In this document: positions 22,450 through 49,494 of the stretch, piece by piece
Layout of the letters: each line of letters opens with the position of its first letter
How positions within the stretch are numbered: the stretch's first letter is position 1
DNA from: Myoxocephalus aenaeus
Taxonomy: Eukaryota; Chordata; Actinopteri; Perciformes; Cottidae
Assembly: GCA_038501785.1 (NCBI GenBank)
Contig: JBAMJR010000080.1
Coordinates: 186,001 to 250,000 of the forward strand
Length of the DNA stretch: 64,000 nucleotides
Reading direction: 5' to 3'
Notes under the pieces: model-generated
Seen by the model: the letters and a program-made list of their open reading frames with translations, nothing else
Told to the model about the DNA's origin: nothing
Databases searched by the model: none
Program-made: the position numbers and the translations under genes

Positions 22450-23555
22450 GTCACGTGACCTGTGGCTGTAAATAATCTTCATATTAACTGGTTTATTATG
22501 TCAAACCTTCCTTTGTGTTCAGATATTTATTTATTATAAATACTATTTATTTTTTATTTTTCCACTCAACCAGTTTCTGGATCCTTTGAAAAAATAAAAT
22601 AAATCGACTTTGAATGAAAATACGTTTTTTTTCTTTCTTTCTCAGCTTTGAACATTTTTTTTAGGTTTTCTTGTTTTTGTTATCGTTGCTGTGTTTGTAT
22701 TAATACAATTATTAATACGCTGCTCAGCATTCAGAAATATGAAGTGGCTTTAAAGGAAAGTATTTCCTCGTGAACCTGGACAGTAAACAAACAAACGAAT
22801 AAATAAAGTGATGATGTCACTAAACATGATTAAATAATGAAGTTCAGCATTCTCTCCAGGACCATGCAGGTTTCTCTAAAAAACTCAAACTATATAAATT
22901 TATGAATCTATAAAACACGAAGACGAACGCTGATTCCTGAACAAAATGGAAATAAATAATGAAAAATGAACAAAGATATAAACAGAGGCTCTTTTTTTTT
23001 AAATTTTATCTCATTATTATAACTTTTTATTCACTTTCTAATCTATTTTCTAGTTTTATTGTCTTATGTCTCCTGCTGAATGATTTTTCCTCTCTTTCTG
23101 TCCAATAACTCCAGCAGTGAGGTGTGACTGGAAACCAGTGCTCCCAGTCCAGCCCTGTGACCCGCTGCTGGTTTAAAGGAGTTCTCTGTGAGTGTAGCGG
23201 CTCATTCAGGCCACGTGGCGGCGCTGCAGTCTTTCTGTTGCTAAGAAACAAGTTGTATTCACATAACCAGGAGAACATAGTACATTATATAACCATATAT
23301 TATCTATATTATAGGGTCATATTCATCTAATAACTCTATATTGTCTTTAATGTTGCATATACATATGATTATATATACTTATATATACCTATATATATAT
23401 ACATATATATATATATATACTCTTTTTACTATTAGAAATGTAACTTTGATCATTTTCAAACTACAAAACCAGGTTGTGACGTCACTCCAGATGAAAAAGA
23501 CAGATTAATAATATGTTTCATAGCGTTTATAACATGTTATATTCATGTATGTGCT
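22450..23555. other. myl5-ppp3cc intergenic spacer
   Basis: AT-rich, no gene seen. A mononucleotide T-rich patch at 22625-22680 and TATA-rich words at 23340-23420. Short ORFs at 23030-23330 on both strands lack any family resemblance. Confidence 0.5.
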
Positions 23556-23559
23556 TATG

Positions 23560-24114
23560 TGACGCCTCTGGTGAGTGCGCGCGGCTCAGCGGACCATGAA
23601 TGCGGCGCAGTGACGTCTCATCAATACTACATTACCCACAACCCCCCGCGCCGAGCCCATGTTGTAGGAAATCCACTTGCGGCGGATTATTGTAATCCGA
23701 CAGAGGGTCTGGACGACACCTCGGATCACGACGGAGAATACAGGGACCCGGTGGGGCGATGATCTGACGCTCCTGAACGCACCATCTGCGGCTCCTGAAC
23801 GTACCATCTGCGGCTCCTGAACGCACCATCGGGCCGTTTCCTGGAGCAGCGGATCCGCCTGAGACGCAGTGAGCGCGGCTTGGCAGCAGCGCAGAGAGAG
23901 CGGGACATTACCGGGACGTTAATTTGTTCGTTAGAGAGCCCCCCCCCCACCCCCTTCCCTCCACCCTCCACCCCCCCAGTCCGGCTCGGCTCGGCTCGGC
24001 TCGGCTGAACTTAGCCAGCTAGCTCAGCCCAGCTGCTCCAGGAGGAATCGATCCGAGTACTTTTACACACTTTTGTGTTTTTCTGTCCGAGCTGCAGCTC
24101 GACGAGGAGGCAGC
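23560..24114 (+). promoter_or_regulatory. Probable CpG-rich promoter/5' UTR of ppp3cc
   Basis: CpG density rises sharply from about 23575 (GCGCGCGGCTCAGCGG) up to the start codon. It contains a 22-bp repeat (CTCCTGAACGCACCATCTGC plus GG, about three copies at 23769-23830), a C-rich tract at 23940-23978 and (GGCTC)n at 23983-24005. Position immediately before the first coding exon supports a promoter; the start site cannot be placed. Confidence 0.5.
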
Positions 24115-40660
<16,546 letters not shown>

Positions 40661-40662
40661 CC

Positions 40663-41050
40663 CCCTACTCCCACCTACTCCCACCTACTCCCGTCTACAG
40701 CCCCCCCTACTCCCACCTACTCCTGTCTACAGCCCCCCCTACTCCCACCTACTCCTGTCTACAGCCCCCCCTACTCCCACCTACTCCCACCTACTCCTGT
40801 CTACAGCCCCCCCTACTCCCACCTACTCCTGTCTACAGCCCCCCCTACTCCCACCTACTCCCACCTACTCCTGTCTACAGCCCCCCCTACTCCCACCTAC
40901 TCCTGTCTACAGCCCCCCCCTACTCCCACCTACTCCCACCTACTCCCGTCTACAGCCCCCCCTACTCCCACCTACTCCCACCTACTCCTGTCTACAGCCC
41001 CCCCTACTCCCACCTACTCCTGTCTACAGCCCCCCCTACTCCCACCTATT
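40663..41050 (+). repeat. ACTCCCACCT minisatellite starting at the ppp3cc stop codon
   Basis: Units of CTACTCCCACCTACTCCTGT plus CTACAGCCCCCC, about nine copies, with an optional extra CTCCCACCTA. The array begins two bases after TAA (40658-40660), so it heads the 3' UTR. Confidence 0.93.
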
Positions 41051-41305
41051 CTCCCTCCTCTCCTCCCTATTCCCCTATTGCCTCCTCTCCCTCCTCCTCT
41101 CTATTCTCTCTCCTCCCTATTCTCCCTCCTCTCTATTCTCTCTCCTCTCCCTCCTCCTCTCTATTCTCCCTCCTCTCTATTCTCCCTCCTCTCTATTCTC
41201 CCTCCTCTTCTCCCTCCTCTCTATCCTCCCTCCTCTCCTCCACCTTATTGCCTCCTCTCCTTCCTCCTCTCCTTGCTTCCTTCCCTCCCCCCTTCTCTCT
41301 TTTAA
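41051..41305 (+). repeat. CTCCTCTCCCTCCTCTCTATT pyrimidine tract in ppp3cc 3' UTR
   Basis: Imperfect 15-20 bp CTCCCTCCTCTCTATTCT units; almost pure pyrimidine on the + strand. Confidence 0.9.
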
Positions 41306-41359
41306 GAGCAGGAGAAGAAGCCGTTCAGAGCGACTCTCATCGTGCTTAATTTATTTCAT

Positions 41360-41368
41360 CTATTAAAT
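41360..41368 (+). terminator. Possible ppp3cc poly(A) signal ATTAAA
   Basis: ATTAAATAT about 700 bases after the stop codon; AATAAA near 42416 is an alternative. Neither can be decided from sequence. Confidence 0.3.
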
Positions 41369-41569
41369 ATCATAGTTGAGGACTGAACCTGCTGAATCGC
41401 AACCATCTGGTCTGATCCGGTTCCGGTCTGATCCATGTATGGTTCTGGTTCCGGTCTGGTTCTGGTTCTGCTCTGGCAAACCCACCTTACAGTCTGTTGG
41501 TTTCTGGGACGACATCTTTCTTTCTATCAGCGTCTTATTTTGGCGGGGGAGGAAATGACGCTGTGTCCG

Positions 41570-41672
41570 TGCACACACACACACACACGCCCACACACAA
41601 ACACGCCCATGCACGCACACACACACACACACACGCCCACACACACACGCACGCTCACACACACACGTTCAT
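41570..41672 (+). repeat. (CA)n microsatellite with GC interruptions
   Basis: ACACGCCCACACACAAACAC-type tract downstream of ppp3cc. Confidence 0.9.
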
Positions 41673-41814
41673 AAATCCATCCCTTCTCATGCCAATGGTC
41701 TGACTGAGCTCTGCGGAGCGAGTATTGACATTTATATTATATTATTATATTTGTACATTTGAACTGTTCCCTCTTTTCAATGTGACGGCTTCTTTTGTTT
41801 TTTACAACATATAG

Positions 41815-41935
41815 ATTTAGGGTTATTATCCTTGGGGGGGGTAGATTTAGGGTTATTATCCTTGGGGGGGTATATTTGGGTTATTATCCTGGGGGGGGGG
41901 GGGGGGGGGGGGGGTAGGGGGGTAGGGGGGTAAAG
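41815..41935 (+). repeat. TTAGGGTTATTATCCT repeat ending in a 24-G run
   Basis: Three units of TAGATTTAGGGTTATTATCC plus TTGGGGGG (the third without TAGAT), the last expanding to 24 consecutive G at 41891-41914, then TAGGGGGG repeats. Confidence 0.9.
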
Positions 41936-42189
41936 GGTTTTCTGTTTGAGTAAAACTGGGCTTCATTGTTCAGGTTTGAAACAAAAACCAAACTCTAGGT
42001 TCACTTGTGGGCTTAACGATGATGATGAGGAAGATGTGGTAGAAAGCTCCAGAGGAAGCCAGTAAGTGGACCTTGAGTCCTGACTGAATCCAAAGCTTCT
42101 GGTCCCTCTGAAGGGTTCAGAAACCCAAAGAGGTTCTGACCTGCAGCAGGAGAACCCAGTTTGACTGAAGGGGAGAACCCTTTAACCCC

Positions 42190-42217
42190 GGGGGGGGGGG
42201 GGGGGGGGGGGGGGGGG
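42190..42217 (+). repeat. Homopolymer of about 28 G
   Basis: Uninterrupted G run followed by CATGTGGGGGGGCGGGG. Homopolymer length is liable to assembly error. Confidence 0.8.
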
Positions 42218-42624
42218 CATGTGGGGGGGCGGGGCTTTCATGTAATCCTTGTTTTGGCGGTGGGTTCGAGGCCTCTTTCTGACTTCTGTTCTCTCAGAAC
42301 ATATCTCACAGAATGTACAGAAACTTTCAGATTAAAGCAACGGTTCTTTGTTTCTTTGCAGCTAAATTTAAAAGATGAAAACAAAAAGAATCTGTCGATG
42401 TTTCACTTCATTCAAATAAACAAACAGAAAAGTGAACGCTCTCGTGTTTCTGTCCAGCGCTGCGTTCAGGGACACCTCGCAGAGCGCCGGCCAATCACAG
42501 GCTGGCGTGGGAGGTGTTGTTCCCTAGCAACACCAGCCCTCCTCTTCATTACCTGCAGCAGCTCCAGTGCATGATGAAGATGATGATGATGAAGATCGTA
42601 CGGGGGAGTTAGAACACGACACAA

Positions 42625-43010
42625 TGTAATTTATACATGTCCAATAATTATTATTATTCATATTATTAATCATTTATACCTGATACATATTCAATAACTT
42701 AATTCATATTACTGGTAATTTATACCTGATACATGTCCAATAATTATTATTGATTCATATTATTGGTAATCTATACTTGATACATGTCCAATAATTGATA
42801 TTGGTTATTTATACCTGAAACATGTTCAATAACTATTATTAAATCATATGAATCATTTATATTTGATACATGTCCAATAATAACGTATTATTTAATATTA
42901 TTCATCATTTCTGCCTGATACATCTCCTATAATAACTATAATTCATATTAATTATTCATACCTGATACATGTTCAATAACTATTATTAATTCAGATTAAT
43001 AACTAGAGAT
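42625..43010 (+). repeat. About 60-bp degenerate minisatellite, ppp3cc-dmtn spacer
   Basis: About six units of TTTATACCTGATACATGTCC plus AATAATTATTATTNATTCAT ATTA, decaying to the right. Confidence 0.85.
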
Positions 43011-43053
43011 ACAAAGCAGCGTAAAATTGTCTGAACTACAATAAAAACAAATC

Positions 43054-44790
43054 ATCCATCCATCTATTTTCATCCGCTTATCCGGGGTCGGGTCTCAGTG
43101 GCAGCAGGTCCAGGCTTCCCTCTCACCCTCAACATGTTCCAGCTCATTCTGGGGGATCCCGAGGCGTTCCCGGCCAGCTGGGAGATATAATCCCTCCAGC
43201 GAGTCCTGGGTCTTCCCCGGGGTCTGGGAGGCACCTGGAAAACCTCTAATGGGAGGCGTCCAGGAGGCATCCTGACTAGAGGCCAGAACAGCCTCAGCTG
43301 ACTCCTTTTGACACGAAGGAGCAGCGACTCGACTCCAAGCTCCCTCCTGATGTCCGAGCTCCTGACCCTATCTCTACGGCTGAGCCCTACAGAGGAAACT
43401 CATCTCCTTACTCTGTCTCTAAGGCTGAGCCCTACAGAGGAAACTCATCTCCTTACTCTGTCTCTAAGGCTGACCCCGGCCGCCCTACGGAGGAACCTCA
43501 TTTTAGCCGCTTGTATCGGAGACCTCGTTCTTTCAGTCATAGGTGAGGGTCGGTGCAGCGCTTGTTCACGAGTGAGGGTAAGGTGGAGCGGGAGATCGAC
43601 AGCTGCATCGGCTGCAGCAGTAAAACAAGACCCTGAGATACTTGAACTCCTTCGCTTGGGGTAGGCACTGTGGACCCACCTGGAGGGAGCAATCCACCGG
43701 TTTCCGGCAGAGCTCCATGGCCTCAGGTTTGGAGGTGCTGACTCTCATCCCCACCGCCCGAGGAGGCAAACAGGACCACATCGTCTGCAAACAGTAGAGA
43801 GGTGACCCAGAGACCCCGAGCCTGATGTTCTCCGCCCGACGGGCTGCGTCTAGATATCCTGTCCATGAAAGTCACGAACAGGACCGGTGATAAAGGGCAG
43901 CCCTGGCGGAGGCCGACACCCACCAGGAACGTGTCTGACTTACTACAGAGGATACGAACACAGCTCCTACTGCAGGCGTACCCAATACTCCCGCAGCGCC
44001 CCCCACAAACCCCCCCGAGGGACCCGGTCGAAAGCCTTCTCCAAGTCTACAAAGCACATGTAGACTGGTTGGGCGAACTCCCAGGACCCCTCCAGTAGTC
44101 TTGCGAGGGTAAAGAGCTGGTCCACTGCTCGTCTTGAATCTGAGGTTCGACAAGCGGTCGGCGCCTCCTTTCAGCACCCTGGCAGAAGCTTTCCCTGGGA
44201 GGCTGAGTAGTGTGACACCCCGATAGTTCAGCACATTCTCCGGTCCCTCTTCTTGAAGATGGGAACCACCACCCCGGTCTGCCAGTCCATGGGCTCTGTT
44301 CCAGACCCCCATGCGACATTGAAGAGGCGTGTCAGCCAAGACAGTCCAACAACGTCCAGCGCCTTCAGCATCTCCAGATCTCATCCCCCCGGGCCACCAA
44401 GGAGCTTTTTTACCTTAGTGGCCTCCGCCAGTGATATGGGTGCAACCACCCCAAGTCTTCAGGCGCTGCCCCCTCTCCAGGGGACATGTTGGCCGGGTTT
44501 AGGAGTTCCTCAAAGTGCTCTTTCCACCGGCCGACGATATCCCCGTCCGGGTCAGCAGTTCCCCTCCCCCACTGATAACATCCTGGGGTAAGCCCTGCTT
44601 TCCCTTCCTGAGCTGCCGAATGGCGTCCTTCACGAATCACCACCTTAATGCGGTGAAGGAGTTTGAGTGTCTCAGTGATCCTGAGAGCTATGTTGTCCGG
44701 GGCATCAGCCCCTGGTAGGGTCTCCCGAGGCAAACGGGTCTCGGGAGAGAGCCCAGACTAAGAGCGGTTAAAAAAAAACCTGATGAATAA
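43054..44790 (-). mobile_element. LINE (non-LTR retrotransposon) 3' part, copy A, decayed
   Basis: On the minus strand, fragments in order: GRWKEHFEELLNPANMSPGE, DEIRPEMLKALDVVGLSWL-like, an RT palm block MGVGLRQGCPLSPVLFVTFM with SLLFADDVVLFASSGG (catalytic FADD), KEFKYLRVLF, and at the 3' end PRPRGRPRTRWRDYISQL. The 3' terminus reads out as CATCCATCTATTTTCATCCG on the + strand at about 43054. Multiple frameshifts and stops make it dead. The family is a fish LINE with the FMDRISRRS signature; the exact clade is not resolvable by eye. Confidence 0.85.
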
Positions 44791-44842
44791 CAGCACACGG
44801 ATTCTAGTTACCTGGTACCAGAACACCTGAGGCCGGAAATCA

Positions 44843-45097
44843 ATGATGGACTTTGTAATCGTATCATCTGATCTGCGGCCGTATGTCTTGGACTCTCGGG
44901 TGGAGAGAGGAGCAGCGCTGTCACCTGATCACCACCTGGTGGTGAGATGGATCAGATGGCGGGGGAGTCGGCTAGAAAGACCTGGCAAGCCCAAACGTGT
45001 AGTGAGGAAGAACTGGGAAGGGCTGCAGCTGCGGTGGGAGCTATGGATGCTAAAACTCGAACATGGGAGGAGTTCGGGGAGGACTCCTCCCATGTTC
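44843..45097 (+). mobile_element. Inverted 5' portion of LINE copy A
   Basis: The + strand reads MMDFVIVSSDLRPYVLDSRV, ALSPDHHLVVRWIRWRG and RPGKPKRVVRKNWEGL, the end of the LINE endonuclease domain and the linker that normally precedes the RT part. It lies head-on to the minus-strand RT part, as expected from twin-primed integration. It ends in a hairpin with perfect 15-bp arms (45059-45073, 45083-45097). Confidence 0.75.
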
Positions 45098-46145
45098 TCG
45101 TGTATAAATAAATGTGTAACAAAATAAAATATAAGGTGCAGTGATATATATAAATACGGAGAAGCTCAAATTCAACATTAAAGATAATTGTGTGTTTTAT
45201 TTGTTCCGTAAACCAAAGAACAAATAATACAAATGATACGATTTAATATAAAAACTATTTTAATGAGTAAAACCTCGACATCTTTTGTCAAACTGATGTT
45301 TAATGAAATTATAATTGTAAGACTGCGTTCATAAGATCTCCCAAAACAATTCAATAAATATAAACTCAAAGATGCGAGTTGTTTGTTGTTCTCACATTAT
45401 TAACACGTTATCGGCTCCTATCGTCCTTTGATCAATAATTAAAATAAAATCATGTGTTTTTATTGAAGATCCTGTAAAAACTGGTTTATCTGATCATTAA
45501 TGTTCACTTCTGATCAATAAAGCTCATGATGTCATCTTAAAGGAACAGTACGCAGAACAGAAGCTGGTTCTCAGATTTATTTGACTTCTTTACATCAAAC
45601 AACAGAAACATGACGATGAAGAGGAGGAGGAAGAGTTGACCAGAAGAAAGCATGACTACGAAGATGAAGAGGATGTTGATGAGTGTGAAGAGGATGAAGA
45701 AGATAAAGAGAGGAGCCTGACGATGAAGAGGAGTATGAAGAGGAGTATGAGGATCCTGAAGAGGATGAAAAAGATGAAGAGGAGCCTGACGAAGATGAAG
45801 AGGATGATGAAGATGAAGATAGAGTTGTTCCCGTGTAGATTTTATACAAACTTCATCTTTTAAATGGAATAAAAAAATTACAAAGTAAAAAATGTTTGGT
45901 TTTTTTGCAAAATAAGAGTGAAATGTACAATTGTCAAATCAATAAGTTTACAATCAGTGAAGCAACTGAATGTGGACATGAAGCTGGTTATTAACTCTGG
46001 ACAGTTATTGATCACTATATACCTCAAAGGTATATAAAGTATATACTGTATATACCTTATAGAAGGTTCTGTATATATAAGTTATATATACAGTACCTTA
46101 TATAAGCCTTATATACTGTATATACAGTATATACCTTATATAAGT

Positions 46146-46178
<33 letters not shown>

Positions 46179-46790
46179 TATATAATAAGGCATACTATTT
46201 CCACAACTGGCGGTGAATTGTTGAGTGAAAGTTAACAATACGAAAGTTAATTAAATATTCTAATTTAAACAAAGTCAGTCAGATAAAAGATCAATGAGTC
46301 AGAAGACATGATCAATAGAATCAGGACGACATCCCTCTTCATCTTCCTCCTCCTCTTCCTCCTGTTACTTTACATTAAAGCTGTGACTTTTGAAACTGTC
46401 GGGCTTCTGTAGAAACCACTTCCCCTGTTTCCAGCGATCTGATTGGAGCTACAAAGTAAACCAGCTTCATGAACCCAGACCTCTGATGAAGATGATGATG
46501 GTGATGAAGGTGATGATAAAGGTTTGCTAGCAGTAGTGGTTATAAGTGCAGCACAGGTCATATCTATCTATATATATGTATATATACGTATATGTGTATA
46601 TATATGTATATATATATAAATATATATATATGAGAGTTAGGGGTTAATCAGGGCCAGCCGTCAGCTCCCTCATCCAGATGCGTGTGTGTGTTAGTGTGTG
46701 TTAGTGAGTGTGTGTGTGTGTTTGTTTCCGTTTCCCCCTCCTCCCGAAGCGGGCGGGTCATCAAGTATTTTGAGGGCTATGAGGTCACTT
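45098..46790. other. Spacer between LINE copy A and dmtn
   Basis: AT-rich. 45600-45835 is a GATGAAGAGGA polypurine stretch whose acidic ORF is compositional. 46015-46175 is rich in TATATAC palindromes followed by (TA)n. 46560-46632 is another TATA-rich stretch. AATAAA at about 45868 on the + strand. No gene recognised. Confidence 0.5.
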
Positions 46791-46794
46791 CCTG

Positions 46795-47188
46795 TTAGAA
46801 AAGTGAGGCTTTCTTCTTCAGGTCGTTCCGTCTCCATAGAGACAGCCGATCAAAGTCGGCCATCTTCATCCCGAAGATCTGCTCGAACTGCTCCGGGGCC
46901 AGATGCCTCTGTGAGGAAGAGGAGCAGACGAAGAGCAGTTCAGCTCATCAATACACGTTTTATTGATCGATTGGTTTGTATTCGTTGATGTATTATGAGG
47001 AATATTACTGCTGAATACTTCAAATACAAGTCTTATAACAATATTAATATATACTCACTCAATATATATATTTTATAATCATTGTCAATTTAAAGGTGCA
47101 GCTCATTTTAATGACTTTATATGATCGTTAAAATGAAATCATCATTTATTAGTGGATTAATAATCTGAATCTTTAAAGAAACTGAATT

Positions 47189-47222
<34 letters not shown>

Positions 47223-47479
47223 CCAGTCGAGTGCGGTCCACTCCTGGAGGCAGCCTGCTGCGCCCTCTGTGGGTCACAATCAGCGCTTCATAGGGAAGAA
47301 TCTGAAAACATGGTGAGAATATAACAAGCAGATTGTTTTTTTTATGCTGAACGATGATGTCACTGATGAGCAAAATAACAGGAACACATTTTGATTTAAT
47401 CTCTAACTCACCTTCTGCTCCAGAATACTGGGCAGAGAGTTTCCTCTGTCCATCCTCTGAGCATCTCCGTTCTGCACAG

Positions 47480-47511
<32 letters not shown>

Positions 47512-47520
47512 GCGCGCGCA

Positions 47521-47596
<76 letters not shown>

Positions 47597-47657
47597 CACA
47601 CACACAGACAGAGAAAGAGACAGAGAGAGAGACACACATGCACAGACACAGAGATAG

Positions 47658-47698
<41 letters not shown>

Positions 47699-47748
47699 GA
47701 GAAAGAGACACACACAGAGAGAGACACACATGCACAGACACAGAGATA

Positions 47749-47791
<43 letters not shown>

Positions 47792-49411
47792 AGAAATCAG
47801 AGTTTGCAGCTGTTCAGTAAAGACTTAAAGGTTAAACACAAATGCTACTGGCTGCGCACAGTCAGGCAGAAGACATGCAGACGGCATAAAGACGACATGC
47901 AGACGGCATAAAGATGACATGCAGACGGCATAAAGATGACATGCGGACGGCATAAAGATGACATGCAGGCGGCACGCAGGGAACATGCTTACCTCAGCCG
48001 CTGCAAAGACACAACGACGGGAAGATCAGACAGTGAGAACATTGAATAAACAAGGATTTTAAGTCCGGTCATATTATTTAGATAATTATATATGTGATTA
48101 TGAAATGCGAAAAAGATCCTAAACGATGTACTACTGTACTTTAAGTATTAGTACTATTACTACTGTACTGAAGTACACTGCAGCTCTCTTTTTCTGTCCC
48201 ACCTGCTTGTTCTTTATCTCTGTCGGTGGAAAACTCCGCAGACTGCATCTGCAAAACACACGAAGAACATCATTTTACATTTAATGTTAAACATTTCAAC
48301 AAAATGTGTTTTTCATGCTACTTAGAAATATAAATATTTAGATTTAGTAGATGTAATTTCCCTGGGCAGAAACACAGGAACAATCATCATAATAACGTTG
48401 AGGTCTCCGTCACAGCAGCGGTCACACTTACTCGGGTCAGGCCCGGGCCGCAGTGGGAAGGAGACTTTGACGCACCTGCAGACAAACCTGCAGACAAACA
48501 GAAGAGAGAGCGTTGACACCAGATCACCAGAACACCAAGCCCCGCCCACGGAGGAGGAGTCTTACTGCCGTGCATGTGCGTTCTGTCCGGCAGCGACTGG
48601 GTCTTCCTCCGAAAGTGAACGGCCTTCTCCTTCTCCTCCTTCAGGATGAGGCGGCCCAGGTTGGACTTGATCTGGTTTCACCACAAACACAGGAAGCAGA
48701 ATCAGGGACGTCTGCTGGTTCTGTTGCTGTGCTGCTCAGACTGAACTCACAAACCTTTTCCAGAGCTTGTTCCTGCAGCATCTCGGCTTCTCCTGTCAGG
48801 TCTTCAAACTCATCTTCCTCCTGCAGCTCCTTCTTCTTCCTCCACTCGATCTCTAGAGAGTTCACCCTGACGTTAGTTGGAGCTCCAGACAGTCTTCCTC
48901 TGTGTCTAAGACCTGAGCTCTGATATCACAACACTGTTGGAGTTATTATTTCTGACTGAGTCTCAGCTCCTCTAGTTCCTTCTGACTCGTTACTAACTTC
49001 TGAGATCTTTCACTCCATGCATTAACCACTGAGCCGTGTTATCTCATTGATCATGAGCTCTCTGGACCAATCAGAGTTGATCTGTTGTTCATTGATCATG
49101 AGCTCTCTGGACCAATCAGAGTTGATCTGTTGTTCTCACTTCAATATGAAAAAATACTGCAGTAAAAGTACTAATACCACACTGTGAAAATACGCTGATA
49201 CAGTAAATGTACTAATACGGGGAAAATACTATAAAAAATATGAATAAAAAAAATGTTTTATGTCCTTTTGGCTGGTTTCATATTCTAATATTCTACATGA
49301 TCATCATTAAACATGATTATATTATATATGTTTGACTTCTACTCGTTCTTACTTGGGCGATATCAGGGTTCAGGCCCCGTTTTACATTTAAACCATTTAG
49401 TATAAATCTAG

Positions 49412-49494
<83 letters not shown>

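Noticed and set aside
45636..45863. Acidic ORF (EDEEDVDECEEDEED) as a small gene
   Set aside because: It is a GATGAAGAGGA polypurine tract without conserved domain, splice context or similar copies.
46795..46908. Villin headpiece assigned to an ABLIM or villin/advillin gene
   Set aside because: No LIM or gelsolin domains upstream; the preceding exons match the dematin core in order, including the PPIYK and FPAAQPPDPN blocks.
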